A DNA stretch of 64,000 bases from Halomonas sp. TD01 (GTDB lineage: Bacteria; Pseudomonadota; Gammaproteobacteria; Pseudomonadales; Halomonadaceae): NCBI RefSeq assembly GCF_923868895.1, contig NZ_OV350343.1, positions 372,001-436,000 of the forward strand, written 5' to 3'. This document shows positions 48,983-60,076 of the stretch, piece after piece. Under the pieces are notes generated by a model. It did not search any database. It had not been told where the DNA came from and was given only the letters and a program-made list of their open reading frames with translations. Within the stretch, counting starts at the first letter, position 1, and every line of letters begins with the position of its first letter. A program made the position numbers and the translations under genes.

Positions 48983-49981
48983 ATGGTTGTTAATTTACTA
49001 CATAAAGGCAGGATAGGCCTAGCGCCTATGGAAGGTGTCATCGACGCCTTAACGCGTGACCTACTGACTCAGCAGGCAGGGTTTGACTGGGCAGTGACAG
49101 AATTTGTCAGGGTGGTTGACGCACGCCTCCCTCCTCGCGTGTTCTATAAACATTGCCCCGAGCTGACAGCAGGTCGCGTCGCCACTCCTAGCGGTGTTCC
49201 CGTGCATTTACAGCTTCTGGGATCAGACCCCGAGGCGCTAGCCAGCAATGCGCAACAAGCGCTCTCGCTGGGCGCTATCAGCATTGATCTTAACTTTGGC
49301 TGCCCAGCCAAACTGGTCAACCGCCATGATGGTGGCGCATCACTACTGCGTCGGCCTGAACGCGTCTATCGCGCCGTGAAAGCGGTCGCCGAGGCCGTAG
49401 ACGGCGTAATCCCAGTGACAGCTAAAATCCGCCTTGGCTTTTCTGATCGTCGCTTAGCAGTGGCCTGCGCCCAGGCCACAGAAGCTGGCGGTGCTGCACA
49501 GCTAGTCGTCCACGGACGTACGCGAGATGAAGGTTATCGCCCGCCTGCGCACTGGGAGTGGATTGGCAAAGTTCGCCACCACGTGTCGATGCCTGTCGTT
49601 GCAAACGGTGATATTTGGACTCTAGAGGACTACTGGAAGGCTCGCACCCTCTCAGGCTGCCAGGATGTCATGCTTGGCCGTAGCGCCCTCTCAGACCCAT
49701 GGCTTGCAGCTCGTATACGCCACTGGCAGCGTACAGGTGAGCGCCTACCTGATACCACCTGGGCAATGCGCGCCAGCGTGCTAAAACAATACGCTGATTT
49801 ACAGCGGCAGCACTTACCAGAGCGGGTGGTGGTGTCACTAGTCAAACAGTGGCTGGCACAAATGCGTCAAGGCAATGCCGAAGCGAACCAACACTTTCAG
49901 CGCCTAAAACGCCTTACGGATCTTGATACGCTACTAAACAACCTGACCCCCAACGCACCTCTTTACTGCGAACCTGCGTAA
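48983..49981 (+). CDS. dusC: tRNA-dihydrouridine(16) synthase
   Basis: The FMN-dependent barrel enzyme has LAPMEGVIDALTRDLL near the start, TEFVRVVDARLPPRVF, the catalytic Cys in NFGCPAK (about residue 107) and VVHGRTRDEGYRP with VVANGDIW. The spacing and the ITEFVRV-type motif mark DusC rather than DusA or DusB. It reduces U16 in tRNA. A GTG at 48974 is an alternative start giving three more residues; neither start has a strong ribosome-binding site. Confidence 0.93.
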   Translation: MVVNLLHKGRIGLAPMEGVIDALTRDLLTQQAGFDWAVTEFVRVVDARLPPRVFYKHCPELTAGRVATPSGVPVHLQLLGSDPEALASNAQQALSLGAISIDLNFGCPAKLVNRHDGGASLLRRPERVYRAVKAVAEAVDGVIPVTAKIRLGFSDRRLAVACAQATEAGGAAQLVVHGRTRDEGYRPPAHWEWIGKVRHHVSMPVVANGDIWTLEDYWKARTLSGCQDVMLGRSALSDPWLAARIRHWQRTGERLPDTTWAMRASVLKQYADLQRQHLPERVVVSLVKQWLAQMRQGNAEANQHFQRLKRLTDLDTLLNNLTPNAPLYCEPA

Positions 49982-50056
49982 GCAAATCGTTTTTACCGCA
50001 CCAGATAAAACTAAAAATCTATATCAAAAACCCACATCAAAAATATAGATCAAAAA

Positions 50057-50089
50057 AAAGCGCCCTACCGCTGTGCGCGGGGGCGCTTT
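50057..50089 (+). terminator. Terminator after dusC
   Basis: A nine-base stem AAAGCGCCC/GGGCGCTTT with a GC-rich loop lies 76 bases past the dusC stop, in the convergent space before the tRNA genes. Confidence 0.65.
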
Positions 50090-50139
50090 AAACGATCGCA
50101 AGACCAAAGCGCGAGCCACTGTGGTCAGGCTAGAAAGAA

Positions 50140-50173
50140 GAAAAACCCGCTTTCAGTAGAAAGCGGGTTTTTC
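50140..50173 (-). terminator. Terminator of the tRNA transcript
   Basis: A 15-base perfect stem (GAAAAACCCGCTTTC with its complement) and a four-base loop lie just past the 3' end of the first tRNA-Arg gene; the minus-strand T-run is inside the lower stem. Confidence 0.85.
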
Positions 50174-50178
50174 GAATT

Positions 50179-50255
50179 TGGCGCGCCCGGGAGGATTCGA
50201 ACCTCCGACCCCCTGATTCGTAGTCAGGTACTCTATCCAGCTGAGCTACGGGCGC
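50179..50255 (-). tRNA. tRNA-Arg(ACG), copy nearest the terminator
   Basis: The 77-base gene (CCA encoded) folds into a complete cloverleaf. The acceptor GCGCCCG pairs with CGGGCGC, the D-arm has AGCTCAGCTGGATAGAGT, the anticodon loop CTACGAA carries ACG, and the T-loop is GTTCGAATC. ACG is converted to ICG in the cell and reads CGU, CGC and CGA. Confidence 0.97.
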
Positions 50256-50322
50256 TTAACAGTTTTTAACATCACTTGCGTGATAAAAAACATAGTAACA
50301 TCAATAACTTCTTAATTCAAGC

Positions 50323-50399
50323 TGGCGCGCCCGGGAGGATTCGAACCTCCGACCCCCTGATTCGTAGTCAGGTACTCTATCCAGCTGAGCTACGGGCGC
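50323..50399 (-). tRNA. tRNA-Arg(ACG), second copy
   Basis: This 77-base gene is identical over its whole length to the copy at 50179-50255; the 67-base spacer and outer flanks differ. It is transcribed before that copy, after tRNA-Ser. Confidence 0.97.
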
Positions 50400-50428
50400 T
50401 TATCCAAATTGATGTTGCTTTATGCAGT

Positions 50429-50521
50429 TGGCGGAGAGAGAGGGATTCGAACCCTCGATAGGGCTATAAACCCTATACTCCCTTAGCAGGGGAGCGCCTT
50501 CAGCCACTCGGCCACCTCTCC
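50429..50521 (-). tRNA. tRNA-Ser(GCT)
   Basis: The 93-base gene has the long variable arm of type II tRNAs. The acceptor GGAGAGG starts the gene, the anticodon stem-loop CCCCTGCTAAGGGAG carries GCT for AGC/AGU codons, and CCA is encoded. It is the first gene of the three-tRNA cluster downstream of csrA, as in pseudomonads and enterics where csrA precedes tRNA-Ser/tRNA-Arg genes. Confidence 0.97.
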
Positions 50522-50647
50522 TCAACAGCACGGCGCGAATGTTACCGATTATGATGACTGGTGTCCAGCCCTATGCCGATTTTTTTCGCGCCGACCTGCT
50601 CTCTTACCCCTTAAACGCCCTTTAATGGGCGTGATATAGGCGTACAA

Positions 50648-50836
50648 CTACTCAGACTCACTTTCGCTATTACGTTCGCGCTGGATGCGCTGATAGATCT
50701 CTTCACGGTGAACCGCGACGTCTTTCGGCGCATTAACACCAATACGTACTTGATTACCTTTCACACCTAACACCGTGACGGTGATTTCATCACCTATCAT
50801 CAGTGTTTCGCCGACACGGCGGGTTAAGATGAGCAT
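50648..50836 (-). CDS. csrA: Carbon storage regulator CsrA/RsmA
   Basis: The 62-residue RNA-binding protein starts [20 protein letters not shown] and has [19 protein letters not shown] with the GGA-binding Arg near residue 44. AAGGAG lies eight bases before the ATG at 50836; the longer open frame to 50911 is not coding. CsrA binds GGA motifs in mRNA leaders and is titrated by CsrB/Rsm RNAs; the candidate RNA at 60616-60880 is the likely partner. lysC lies 192 bases upstream. Confidence 0.98.
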   Translation of the reverse strand: MLILTRRVGETLMIGDEITVTVLGVKGNQVRIGVNAPKDVAVHREEIYQRIQRERNSESESE

Positions 50837-51028
50837 GGCTGATCTCCTTCTCAGACGTTTTATACAACGGGATGTGTCCGCTAGAAGCGACACCAGGCTA
50901 TTATGCGGCACGGTGTCGCCGTCACCAATGGCTCAAGCCCCTATGACACCTTAACCTCCCGTTGAAAGAAAGCTCACCACCACACGGCAGCAAGTACTCT
51001 TCAGCGTAGAAGGTTTAGCGCGCAATTG

Positions 51029-52279
51029 TTATTCAGATTCGATATCAGACTTATCTAAACCGAATGCTTTATGCAAGGCGTTAACCGCAAGTTCCATATG
51101 CTTTTCATCAATAACCACAGAAATTTTAATTTCCGACGTGGAAACCATACGGATATTAACGTTCTCATCGGCCAAAACACGGAACATTTTAGAGGCAACA
51201 CCTGCGTGAGAGCGCATACCAACACCCACAAGTGATACTTTGGCAATATTATCATCACCACGCAGTTCACCACCGCCTAGATCCGGAATTACCGTCTCTT
51301 CAAGCAACTTCTTGGTCGCTTTGTAATCACCTTTAGCAACGGTAAAAGTGAAGTCGGTGTAATCACCGGCAGGCGCCACGTTTTGTACAATCATATCGAC
51401 TTCGATATTGGCGTCTGCAATTGGACCAAGAATACGCGATGCCACACCAGGTACATCAGGCGTGTTCAACAGGGTCAACTTGGCTTCGTTTTTGGTAAAC
51501 GCGATACCGGAGATTAGCGGTTCTTCCATAGAGTCCTCGTCTTGGTCTGCTTCTGCAACAATTAGGGTGCCGGGGCCTTCTTCAAAGCTCGACAGCACGC
51601 GAAGTGGTACGTTGTACTTACCAGCAAATTCGACGGCGCGAATCTGTAGCACTTTGGAGCCTAGGCTTGCGAGCTCAAGCATTTCTTCCACGGTAATGCT
51701 CTCAAGACGCTGAGCCTTGGAACACACTCGGGGATCAGTGGTGTAAACACCATCAACATCGGTATAAATCTGGCACTCATCGGCCCCAAGCGCTGCGGCA
51801 AGCGCAACACCCGTCGTATCTGAACCACCACGCCCAAGCGTTGTAATATTGCCGTCTTCATCAACGCCCTGAAAGCCAGCCACTACAACTACTTTGCCTT
51901 CATCAAGGTCAGACTTCAGGTCATCGGTTTCAATGCGCTGAATACGCGCTTTGGTATAGGCGCTATCGGTATGAATACCGACCTGGGCACCTGTGTGGGA
52001 AGTGGCTGAAACACCAATTTGCTGAAGCGCCATTGCCAACAGCGAAATAGTCACCTGCTCACCGGTAGAGAGCAGCATGTCCATTTCGCGCGGTGCTGGG
52101 TCATCATTGATCGCGTTTGCCATATCGGTCAGGCGGTTGGTCTCTCCGCTCATCGCTGACACCACTACTACAACTTGGTGACCTTGATCGCGAAAGCCTT
52201 TAACCTTTTCCGCCACGGCCTTGATACGGTCGACAGAGCCCACCGAGGTGCCGCCGAACTTCTGTACGTATAATGCCAT
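51029..52279 (-). CDS. lysC: Aspartate kinase
   Basis: The 416-residue enzyme phosphorylates aspartate at the head of the Lys/Thr/Met pathway and of ectoine synthesis in halophiles. It begins MALYVQKFGGTSVGSVDRI, has GRGGSDTTGVALAAAL and TDVDGVYTTDP in the catalytic domain, and two C-terminal ACT domains (from about 265) for feedback control. The alaS-lysC-csrA order is that of many gammaproteobacteria. Confidence 0.97.
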   Translation of the reverse strand: MALYVQKFGGTSVGSVDRIKAVAEKVKGFRDQGHQVVVVVSAMSGETNRLTDMANAINDDPAPREMDMLLSTGEQVTISLLAMALQQIGVSATSHTGAQVGIHTDSAYTKARIQRIETDDLKSDLDEGKVVVVAGFQGVDEDGNITTLGRGGSDTTGVALAAALGADECQIYTDVDGVYTTDPRVCSKAQRLESITVEEMLELASLGSKVLQIRAVEFAGKYNVPLRVLSSFEEGPGTLIVAEADQDEDSMEEPLISGIAFTKNEAKLTLLNTPDVPGVASRILGPIADANIEVDMIVQNVAPAGDYTDFTFTVAKGDYKATKKLLEETVIPDLGGGELRGDDNIAKVSLVGVGMRSHAGVASKMFRVLADENVNIRMVSTSEIKISVVIDEKHMELAVNALHKAFGLDKSDIESE

Positions 52280-52340
52280 ATGCCGTTTTTTCCTATAGGT
52301 TCGGGAATGGAGAATGAGCGTTGTTATTACTATTTAACAA

Positions 52341-52375
52341 AAAGGCCGGTAGCACAGATAGTGCCACCGGCCTTT
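52341..52375 (-). terminator. Intrinsic terminator of alaS
   Basis: A 15-base stem with one G-T pair (AAAGGCCGGT-x-GCAC) and a five-base loop is followed on the minus strand by TTTTTGTT. It lies five bases past the alaS stop. Confidence 0.9.
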
Positions 52376-52379
52376 GTAT

Positions 52380-54989
52380 TTAGCTAAGCGTATTTTTCAA
52401 CCAAGCTGGCACGCTGTCTAATGCAGCTGGCAAAGCGTCAGGTTGACTTCCTCCCGCTTGTGCCATATCGGGGCGGCCACCACCTTTACCGCCCACCTGT
52501 GAAGCGACATGGTTGACTAGTTCACCAGCTTTTACGCGGCCGACTAAGTCTTGGGTAACCCCGGCAATCAAGCTCACTTTACCTGCTGCAGTATCCGCAG
52601 CCCCAAGCAGGATGACACCTGAACCAAGCTTGTTTTTCAACTGATCAAGTACGCCGCGCAAATCTTTACCGGAAACGCCTTCAAGCTGAGTGACCAGTAA
52701 ATTGACACCGTTAATTTCTTGCACTTGGCTAAGCATATCGCTGCCCGCAGCGCTTGCCAGCTTCGCTTTCAGTTGTTCAAGCTCTTTTTCCAAAGAGCGA
52801 TTGCGCTCAACCAGCGATTCAACCCGCGCTTCTACCAACTCGGGTTTGGTTTTCAGGCGCTCACCTAACCGCTGAACACGGGCTTCCTGCTCGCGGAAAT
52901 AAGCCAGCGCGTTTTCACCCGTAATCGCTTCAATACGACGCACACCGGAAGCAATACCCACTTCGCTAATCACATGACAGCAGCCAATATCGCCGCTGCG
53001 ACTAACATGGGTACCGCCACAAAGCTCAATAGAGAAGTCATCAGCACCAATAGTCAGCACCCGTACGTTATCGGCATATTTTGCCTCAAACAATGCGGCG
53101 GCTCCTTTGGCTTTCGCTTCCTCCAGACTCATCTGCTCTGTTTTAGTCGGCGCATTCGCCAAGATCTGCTCATTTACTAGCCGTTCTACTTCCGCTATCT
53201 GCTCAGCAGTCATCGGCTCGAAGTGGCTAAAATCAAAGCGCAGGCGCTCAGCATTGACCAGAGAGCCTTTCTGCTGGACGTGATCACCCAGCACCATCCG
53301 CAATGCTTTATGTAGCAAGTGAGTCGCTGAGTGATTGCGGATGGTTGCGCCACGCAAGCTGGCATCCACCTCGCCTCGGACATTCGCGCCTACGCTGAGC
53401 GCGCCATCTACCATAATGCCTTGGTGAAGGTGGTGACCACTCTGTTTCTGCGTGTCGGTTACCTGGAAGCGAGCGCCATCAACGTATAAGTAGCCGGTGT
53501 CGCCCACCTGGCCGCCCGACTCACCGTAGAATGGCGTACGATCCAGCACAACGGTGCCTTTCTGACCAGCTTCCAAGGCAGCTAAGGCATTGCCTTCACT
53601 ATCCACGATAGCCGTTACCGTCGCCTGATCGGCCAGATGCTCGTAACCTGTAAACTGGGTTTCACCCTCCAGGTTGATAGCAGCGCTGTAATCCGCGCCA
53701 AACTGGCTGGCCGCCCGAGCACGCTCACGTTGCGCTTCTAACTCACGCTGAAAACCAGCTTCGTCCAATGTAACTTCGCGCTCGCGGCAAACATCTGCGG
53801 TCAGATCGAAGGGAAAACCGTAGGTATCGTAGAGCTTGAAGACAGTCTCGCCAGGCAGCACATCACCCTGAAGCTCTTCAAGCGCCGCATTCAGCAGACC
53901 CATACCGTGATCCAGCGTGCGCGCAAACTGCTCTTCTTCCTTAAGCAGCACGCGGGCAATTTGTTCGCTCGCTTCACGCAGCTCAGGGTAGGCATCGCCC
54001 ATTTCGGCATCCAGCGCCGCAACCAGCTTGTGGAAAAACGGCTCGGAAGCGCCAAGTTTGTGCCCATGACGGATCGCTCGGCGAATAATTCGACGCAACA
54101 CATAGCCACGCCCTTCGTTAGAGGGCAATACGCCGTCCGCAATCAAAAAAGCGCAAGAGCGGATATGGTCGGCAATCACGCGTAGCGACGGCGTAGTGGT
54201 ATCCCCATGGCCAGTCGCTTCGGCAGCAGCTTTCAGCAGGTTTTGGAACAGATCAATCTCGTAGTTGGAGTGAACGCCCTGCATAACGGCAGCCACCCGC
54301 TCCAAGCCCATTCCCGTATCAATGGAAGGCTTGGGCAGCGGATTCAATGTTCCAGAAGCATCGCGGTCGAACTGCATGAACACGAGGTTCCAGATTTCGA
54401 TGTAGCGATCGCCATCTTCTTCAGGGCTGCCAGGCGGGCCACCCCATACTTCAGGACCATGATCAAAAAAGATTTCAGAGCTGGGGCCACAAGGACCGGT
54501 GTCTCCCATTTGCCAGAAGTTATCTTCATCAAGCTTTGAAAAACGCTCAGGGTCAATGCCGATATCGTCTTTCCAGATGCGCTCTGCTTCGTCGTCACTG
54601 ATATGCACCGTTACCCAGAGCTTCTCTTTGGGCAGGCCCAACGTTTCTGTCAAAAACGTCCAGGCAAAGCGAATGGCCTCACGCTTAAAATAGTCGCCAA
54701 AACTAAAGTTACCCAGCATTTCAAAGAACGTATGGTGACGCGCGGTATAGCCGACATTATCTAGATCATTGTGCTTACCGCCAGCACGCACGCAACGCTG
54801 GGCTGATGTGGCGCGCACATAGGGGCGCGGATCGCGGCCAAGGAAAACGTCTTTGAAGGGCACCATGCCTGCATTGGTGAAGAGCAGCGTCGGGTCATTA
54901 CCCGGCACTAGAGAGCTGGTGGGCACAATAGTATGCCCCTGCTTTTCAAAAAAAGATAAAAAGGCCTGTCTGATCTCTGCGCTTTTCAT
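52380..54989 (-). CDS. alaS: Alanyl-tRNA synthetase
   Basis: The 869-residue enzyme starts [19 protein letters not shown] and has the class II catalytic domain ([19 protein letters not shown]), the editing domain with zinc ligands HSATHLLH and CGGTHV, and the C-terminal DHHA1 region rich in [11 protein letters not shown]. An in-frame upstream extension to 55064 is ignored because all relatives start at this Met. Upstream lies recX and downstream lysC. Confidence 0.98.
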   Translation of the reverse strand: MKSAEIRQAFLSFFEKQGHTIVPTSSLVPGNDPTLLFTNAGMVPFKDVFLGRDPRPYVRATSAQRCVRAGGKHNDLDNVGYTARHHTFFEMLGNFSFGDYFKREAIRFAWTFLTETLGLPKEKLWVTVHISDDEAERIWKDDIGIDPERFSKLDEDNFWQMGDTGPCGPSSEIFFDHGPEVWGGPPGSPEEDGDRYIEIWNLVFMQFDRDASGTLNPLPKPSIDTGMGLERVAAVMQGVHSNYEIDLFQNLLKAAAEATGHGDTTTPSLRVIADHIRSCAFLIADGVLPSNEGRGYVLRRIIRRAIRHGHKLGASEPFFHKLVAALDAEMGDAYPELREASEQIARVLLKEEEQFARTLDHGMGLLNAALEELQGDVLPGETVFKLYDTYGFPFDLTADVCREREVTLDEAGFQRELEAQRERARAASQFGADYSAAINLEGETQFTGYEHLADQATVTAIVDSEGNALAALEAGQKGTVVLDRTPFYGESGGQVGDTGYLYVDGARFQVTDTQKQSGHHLHQGIMVDGALSVGANVRGEVDASLRGATIRNHSATHLLHKALRMVLGDHVQQKGSLVNAERLRFDFSHFEPMTAEQIAEVERLVNEQILANAPTKTEQMSLEEAKAKGAAALFEAKYADNVRVLTIGADDFSIELCGGTHVSRSGDIGCCHVISEVGIASGVRRIEAITGENALAYFREQEARVQRLGERLKTKPELVEARVESLVERNRSLEKELEQLKAKLASAAGSDMLSQVQEINGVNLLVTQLEGVSGKDLRGVLDQLKNKLGSGVILLGAADTAAGKVSLIAGVTQDLVGRVKAGELVNHVASQVGGKGGGRPDMAQAGGSQPDALPAALDSVPAWLKNTLS

Positions 54990-55062
54990 AGGGTATCCGT
55001 GACAAGAAAGCATGATGCCCCAGGGCGCTGTCGCCGCCACCCGCTGGGGTCGCAAAGGGAGC

Positions 55063-55068
55063 ATTATA
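55063..55068 (-). promoter_or_regulatory. Probable alaS -10 element
   Basis: TATAAT on the minus strand lies 74 bases upstream of the alaS ATG. TTGACA occurs only seven bases before it, too close to act as its -35; a weaker TTTAGT sits at 16 bases. Confidence 0.45.
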
Positions 55069-55158
55069 ACGCAGTTGTCAAACGACTAAAGCCGCAGTTA
55101 GTGGCAGAACTAAAACAGACGGCGAAAAAACAACCAGAAAAGGCTTACATAGGGGGAA

Positions 55159-55620
55159 TTACAAGCAAGACAACGCGTAGCGGATTTGCTCAAAATTAAA
55201 GCCACGCGTGGCGAGAAAACGCTCGCGTTTAGCACGCTCTTTGGGCGTATCACCTGGCGAGGAAAAGCGCCGAGCCAAGGTATCGCGAGCTAGCTCAAAC
55301 CAGTCTACGGCTTCGTGCTCTTCTACTGTGGCAAAAGCCGTCGTTGACGTTTCTTGATCTACGCCGCGCTGGCGCAGCTCACCTTTAATGCGAATAACCC
55401 CTTGCCCACGAAAAACCCGCGAACGTATAAAGCTTTCGGCAAAACGTTCATCGGACTGTAAATTCTGCTCTTCCAGAGTGTCCAGACAAGCAGCAATCTC
55501 ATTAGGCTGAAAAGATTTTTGCTGCAACTTGCGCGCTAGCTCGGCGCGAGAGTACTCGCGCCGAGACAGCAGTTGAATCGCAACTTCACGCGGTGTTAAC
55601 TCACCACCGGAAGAAAACAT
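55159..55620 (-). CDS. recX: Regulatory protein RecX
   Basis: The 153-residue helical protein has the three-repeat RecX pattern: AIQLLSRREYSRAELARKL, LQSDERFAESFIRSR and GVIRIKGELRQRGV. It modulates RecA filaments. It begins 42 bases after recA and is cotranscribed under SOS control. Confidence 0.95.
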   Translation of the reverse strand: MFSSGGELTPREVAIQLLSRREYSRAELARKLQQKSFQPNEIAACLDTLEEQNLQSDERFAESFIRSRVFRGQGVIRIKGELRQRGVDQETSTTAFATVEEHEAVDWFELARDTLARRFSSPGDTPKERAKRERFLATRGFNFEQIRYALSCL

Positions 55621-55662
55621 AGCGTTCTCTCAACGGTTTAAAGAACAGTATCACAAAGCAGC

Positions 55663-56724
55663 TTATAGCAAATCATCATCGCTCTCGGCTTCAACATCAG
55701 CCACAGGCGCTTCTTCTTTTTTCGCATCCGGCGGAGCAAGTAGCTGCGCTCGTATTTGCGCTTCAATCTCTTCCATGGTCTCAGGATGCTCTTCTAAATA
55801 CTGCGCAGCATTCGCTTTACCCTGACCAATTTTTTTGCCTTTGTAGCTGTACCACGCGCCCGCTTTGTCTACCAAGCTGCACTGCACGCCCAAGTCAATA
55901 ACCTCGCCCGCATGGTAGATACCCTTACCGTAGAGGATTTGGAACTCGGCCTGACGAAATGGCGGCGCCACCTTGTTTTTAACTACCTTCACGCGAGTTT
56001 CGTTACCCGTGACCTCATCACCCGATTTTACGGAGCCTGTACGGCGAATATCCAGACGCACACTGGCGTAGAATTTCAGCGCGTTACCGCCGGTCGTAGT
56101 TTCAGGGCTACCGAACATCACGCCGATCTTCATACGAATCTGGTTGATAAACACCACTAAACAGTTGGCGTTTTTAATATTACCGGTAATTTTACGCAAT
56201 GCTTGAGACATTAAACGCGCTTGAAGGCCAACGTGAGAGTCGCCCATTTCACCTTCGATTTCAGCACGCGGTGTTAATGCAGCCACGGAGTCGATCACGA
56301 TCACGTCTACACCGCCGGAACGCACCAGCATATCGGTAATTTCCAGCGCCTGTTCGCCAGTATCAGGCTGAGACACCAGCAGGTCGTCTAGATTAACACC
56401 AAGTTTTTCTGCATAGCTTGGATCCAGGGCGTGTTCTGCATCGACGAACGCACATACCTTGCCCTGTTTTTGCGCCTGCGCAATCACTGATAGGGTCAGG
56501 GTCGTTTTACCTGATGATTCTGGGCCATAAATTTCGCATACGCGTCCAAACGGCAGCCCGCCGATACCTAGCGCAATATCAAGCCCCAATGAACCGGTGG
56601 AGACAGACGGCATTATCACGCGCGGTGCATCGCCAAGGCGCATAACGGTCCCTTTACCAAACTGGCGATCAATCTGGCTAAGTGCAGCATTTAGCGCTTT
56701 GGTGCGGTTGTCATCCTGAGCCAT
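55663..56724 (-). CDS. recA: Recombinase RecA
   Basis: From the ATG at 56724 the protein has 353 residues: Walker A GPESSGKT (67-74), [20 protein letters not shown] in loop L1, loop L2 around [22 protein letters not shown] and an acidic C-terminal tail. It mediates strand exchange and triggers LexA cleavage. The GAGGAA ribosome-binding site and an SOS box precede it. Confidence 0.99.
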   Translation of the reverse strand: MAQDDNRTKALNAALSQIDRQFGKGTVMRLGDAPRVIMPSVSTGSLGLDIALGIGGLPFGRVCEIYGPESSGKTTLTLSVIAQAQKQGKVCAFVDAEHALDPSYAEKLGVNLDDLLVSQPDTGEQALEITDMLVRSGGVDVIVIDSVAALTPRAEIEGEMGDSHVGLQARLMSQALRKITGNIKNANCLVVFINQIRMKIGVMFGSPETTTGGNALKFYASVRLDIRRTGSVKSGDEVTGNETRVKVVKNKVAPPFRQAEFQILYGKGIYHAGEVIDLGVQCSLVDKAGAWYSYKGKKIGQGKANAAQYLEEHPETMEEIEAQIRAQLLAPPDAKKEEAPVADVEAESDDDLL

Positions 56725-56745
56725 GCAGAAATTCCTCGTTACAAA

Positions 56746-56761
56746 CTGTATAATTAGCCAG
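56746..56761 (-). promoter_or_regulatory. LexA (SOS) box of recA
   Basis: CTG-N10-CAG occurs as CTGGCTAATTATACAG on the minus strand, 22 bases upstream of the recA ATG. It is the same class of site as those at 44049 and 44081. Confidence 0.85.
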
Positions 56762-56813
56762 TAGTATGCCAAAGATTAGCGGCTAAACAAATCCTCAGCA
56801 CTATATTTAATGT

Positions 56814-57347
56814 TTATTTCTTTTCACTGTCTTTTGCCTGAGCCATCAATCGTGCCACCAACCCAGCCAACGCTTCACGCACGGCTTGTTCGCGCACCGC
56901 CTGCCGGTCGCCGTAAAATTGGAAGCACGCTGCCTGCTGGCTTTCTGCATTACCCCAAGAAAGCCATACGGTACCAACAGGTTTCTCTTGACTGCCTCCA
57001 TCTGGGCCTGCCACCCCACTCACTGCAACGGCTAAGCTAGCACCACTTGTTAAGCAAGCACCTTTAACCATTGCATTAACTACCTGCTCGCTGACTGCGC
57101 CATGGGCTTCGAGAATCGCCTCGGGGACATCCAGCATCCGTGTTTTAGCGGCATTGGAGTAGGTCACATAGCCCGCCGTAAAATACGCTGAACTTCCCGC
57201 CACAGAGGTAATTGCGCTGGCAATACCGCCTCCCGTGCAGGACTCTGCCGTGGAAACTTCAACCCCAAGCTGTTGGCACAGCCTTCCTAGCCGCTGAGCA
57301 AGCAGCGATAGGTCAAGATTCTTCAGGCTTGAAACGCTAGGTGCCAT
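56814..57347 (-). CDS. pncC: Nicotinamide-nucleotide amidohydrolase PncC (CinA C-terminal family)
   Basis: The 177-residue protein has AESCTGGGIASAITSVAGSS, YVTYSNAAK and SGVAGPDGGSQEKPVGTVW, the CinA/PncC core. It deamidates nicotinamide mononucleotide to nicotinic acid mononucleotide in NAD+ recycling. The position just upstream of recA is conserved in gammaproteobacteria. It diverges from mutS. Confidence 0.96.
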   Translation of the reverse strand: MAPSVSSLKNLDLSLLAQRLGRLCQQLGVEVSTAESCTGGGIASAITSVAGSSAYFTAGYVTYSNAAKTRMLDVPEAILEAHGAVSEQVVNAMVKGACLTSGASLAVAVSGVAGPDGGSQEKPVGTVWLSWGNAESQQAACFQFYGDRQAVREQAVREALAGLVARLMAQAKDSEKK

Positions 57348-57404
57348 GGTGACTCCTTCATGTGAGACCTTAGTTCAGCGTAGAATACAGCGTTTAGCTT
57401 TCTC

Positions 57405-57456
57405 AAAGAAATTGCCCAAAGAAATTGCTCATAGAAATCGCTTAAAGCAACTGCCC
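57405..57456. repeat. 13-bp tandem repeat, four units, upstream of mutS
   Basis: Units AAAGAAATTGCCC, AAAGAAATTGCTC, ATAGAAATCGCTT and AAAGCAACTGCCC follow head to tail within the 161-base pncC-mutS intergenic region. Divergence rises from left to right. Confidence 0.8.
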
Positions 57457-57508
57457 AAGAACATGCCGCAAGCTGAGACTGCTTGCGCAACGCTCAACCA
57501 GGACGCCC

Positions 57509-60076
57509 ATGTCACAGGCCAGCCCCGCTCACACGCCAATGATGGCGCAATATCTTAAGATCAAACGCGATCACCCTGAGGTACTTCTGTTTTACCGGAT
57601 GGGGGATTTTTACGAGCTATTTTTCGATGATGCCAAGCGCGCTGCAATGCTGCTGGATATCACCCTTACCCAGCGCGGCCAGTCAGGTGGTAAACCCATT
57701 CCTATGGCAGGCGTGCCCTACCATAGCGCTGAAGGCTATTTAGCCCGACTGGTAAGCGCTGGTGAATCGGTCGCCATTTGTGAACAGATAGGCGACCCCG
57801 CTACCAGTAAAGGTCCTGTTGACCGTCAAGTAGTGCGCATTGTCACCCCTGGCACGCTTCACGATGAAGCCCTTCTGGATGCACGCCGCGATAACGTATT
57901 GGTCGCCGTGGCGCCTAGCAAAGACGGCTGGGGCCTTGCGTGGCTGGAGCTTTCCAGTGGGCGCTTCAATGTCTTGGAAGTAGAAAGTGAAGCCGAGATG
58001 CAGGCAGAGCTAACCCGCCTGTCGCCTGCCGAACTGTTAGTACCCGAAAGTTTGACCCTGCCCGATGCATGGTCGCAAAAGCGCAGTCTGCGGCGCCAAG
58101 GAGAGTGGCTGTTTGACTTAGATAGCGCCACTCGTAGCTTGTGCGATCAGTTTGAAGTCCAGGATTTACGCGGCTTTGGGTGCGCACACTTAACCACCGC
58201 ACTTATCGCTGCGGGGGTGCTGATCGATTACGCCCGAGACACCCAGCGCTCACGCCTGCCCCACGTAACGGCCATTAGCGTCGAAAACCGCGACGATGCC
58301 GTGGTGATTGACGCGGCCAGTCGGCGCAATCTGGAAATTGATATTAATTTGGGCGGTAGCAGCGATAACACGCTGGCCAGTGTGCTAGACACCTGCACCA
58401 CCGCTATGGGTTCGCGATTATTAAAGCGCTGGCTTAACCGCCCGCTGCGCCAGCGTGACGTCGTAGAAGATCGTCACGCTGGCGTGGCGCTGCTCTCTAT
58501 TGAAGCGGCCTACCTCCCGCTACGCGATACATTGAGTGATGTAGGCGACGTCGAGCGTATTTTGGCCCGCGTCGCGCTATATAGCGCCCGCCCCAGAGAC
58601 TTGGCACGCCTGCGCGACGCCTTGGTAACACTACCGGCACTTGAGCAACTGCTAAGCGAAATTGATAACGGTAGCGCCCTAGACGGACTTAAACCTCACA
58701 TTCGCCCCTACCCAGAGATAGCAGATACCTTAACCCGCGCGCTAGTTGAGAACCCGCCGGTGGTGATTCGCGATGGTGGCGTGATTGCAAACGGTTTTGA
58801 CACCGAGCTAGATGAACACCGCGGCATGGCTGAAAATGCCGGTGATTATCTAGTGCAGTTGGAGCTTCGCGAGCGCGAACGCACTGGTCTCGCCAATTTG
58901 AAAGTCGGTTATAACCGGGTTCATGGCTACTTTATTGAATTACCTCGCTCTCAAGCTCAGCAAGCGCCCGCGGACTATATCCGCCGACAAACGCTAAAAA
59001 ATGCTGAACGCTTTATCATTCCAGAGCTAAAAGAGTTCGAAGACAAAGCACTCTCGGCCAAGTCCAGAGCCCTCACTCGTGAAAAGTGGCTCTACGAGCG
59101 CCTGATGGGCGAACTCAACGCGGCGCTTCACGCGCTGCAAAACACATCGCGGGCGTTGGCGGAACTTGATGTACTCTGCGCCTTTGCCGAGCGCGCAGAA
59201 GCACTCAATTGGGTAAGGCCCCAGCTTAGCGATGCCACCGGCCTTAGAATCTCTGCTGGACGACACCCCGTCGTCGAACACGTTAGCGACACACCGTTTG
59301 TACCCAACGATGTCACGCTAACACCTGATCAGCACATGTTGATTATCACCGGTCCCAATATGGGTGGTAAATCGACCTATATGCGCCAGACCGCGCTCAT
59401 CGCGCTGCTGGCTCATAGCGGTAGCTTCGTACCTGCCGACAGCGCTGAAATAGGTCCTGTAGATCGTATTTTTACTCGTATTGGCTCGTCAGATGACCTA
59501 GCGGGTGGTCGCTCTACGTTTATGGTCGAGATGACCGAAACCGCTAATATTTTGCACAACGCTACCGAGCATAGCTTGGTATTAATGGACGAAATTGGCC
59601 GTGGCACCAGTACTTTTGACGGCCTTTCGCTAGCCTGGGCAAGTGCTGAATACCTAGCCGAAGCCAAAGCACTCACTCTGTTTGCCACTCACTATTTTGA
59701 AATGACCGCGCTACCGGAGCAGGCCGAGGGCGTTGCAAACATTCACCTGACAGCAACCGAGCACGGCGACAGCATCGTGTTTATGCACCGCATCGAGTCT
59801 GGCCCTGCTAGCCAGAGCTATGGCTTACAAGTAGCCCAGTTGGCAGGTGTTCCCAGCCATGTGATACGCAGAGCCCGTGAAAAACTGATGGCGCTGGAGC
59901 AGCGCGACGTGGATGAACTGCAGCGCCCAAGCGGAATTTCCGCAGCACCGCAACAAAACGACTTGTTTGCCAGTGCACCGCACCCCGTAGTGGAAGCACT
60001 AGGCAAGGCCGATGTAGACGATTTAACACCCCGCGAAGCACTGGCACTGCTGTATCAATGGCGGGAACTGCTGTAA
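57509..60076 (+). CDS. mutS: DNA mismatch repair protein MutS
   Basis: The 855-residue protein has the mismatch-reading GDFYELF (F34-Y35-E36), connector, lever and clamp domains, and the ATPase with GPNMGGKST, the [16 protein letters not shown] Walker B written here as [13 protein letters not shown], and TLFATHYFE. It recognises mismatches and recruits MutL. The mutS-fdxA pair is conserved with Pseudomonas. Confidence 0.98.
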   Translation: MSQASPAHTPMMAQYLKIKRDHPEVLLFYRMGDFYELFFDDAKRAAMLLDITLTQRGQSGGKPIPMAGVPYHSAEGYLARLVSAGESVAICEQIGDPATSKGPVDRQVVRIVTPGTLHDEALLDARRDNVLVAVAPSKDGWGLAWLELSSGRFNVLEVESEAEMQAELTRLSPAELLVPESLTLPDAWSQKRSLRRQGEWLFDLDSATRSLCDQFEVQDLRGFGCAHLTTALIAAGVLIDYARDTQRSRLPHVTAISVENRDDAVVIDAASRRNLEIDINLGGSSDNTLASVLDTCTTAMGSRLLKRWLNRPLRQRDVVEDRHAGVALLSIEAAYLPLRDTLSDVGDVERILARVALYSARPRDLARLRDALVTLPALEQLLSEIDNGSALDGLKPHIRPYPEIADTLTRALVENPPVVIRDGGVIANGFDTELDEHRGMAENAGDYLVQLELRERERTGLANLKVGYNRVHGYFIELPRSQAQQAPADYIRRQTLKNAERFIIPELKEFEDKALSAKSRALTREKWLYERLMGELNAALHALQNTSRALAELDVLCAFAERAEALNWVRPQLSDATGLRISAGRHPVVEHVSDTPFVPNDVTLTPDQHMLIITGPNMGGKSTYMRQTALIALLAHSGSFVPADSAEIGPVDRIFTRIGSSDDLAGGRSTFMVEMTETANILHNATEHSLVLMDEIGRGTSTFDGLSLAWASAEYLAEAKALTLFATHYFEMTALPEQAEGVANIHLTATEHGDSIVFMHRIESGPASQSYGLQVAQLAGVPSHVIRRAREKLMALEQRDVDELQRPSGISAAPQQNDLFASAPHPVVEALGKADVDDLTPREALALLYQWRELL

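Noticed and set aside
50179..50399. Recent tandem duplication of tRNA-Arg(ACG) as a notable event
   Set aside because: Identical adjacent tRNA-Arg(ACG) copies near csrA are common in gammaproteobacteria; flanks differ, so nothing special is implied.
55073..55086. TTGACA near alaS as a -35 box for the TATAAT at 55063
   Set aside because: Only seven bases separate the hexamers, too close for a sigma-70 promoter.
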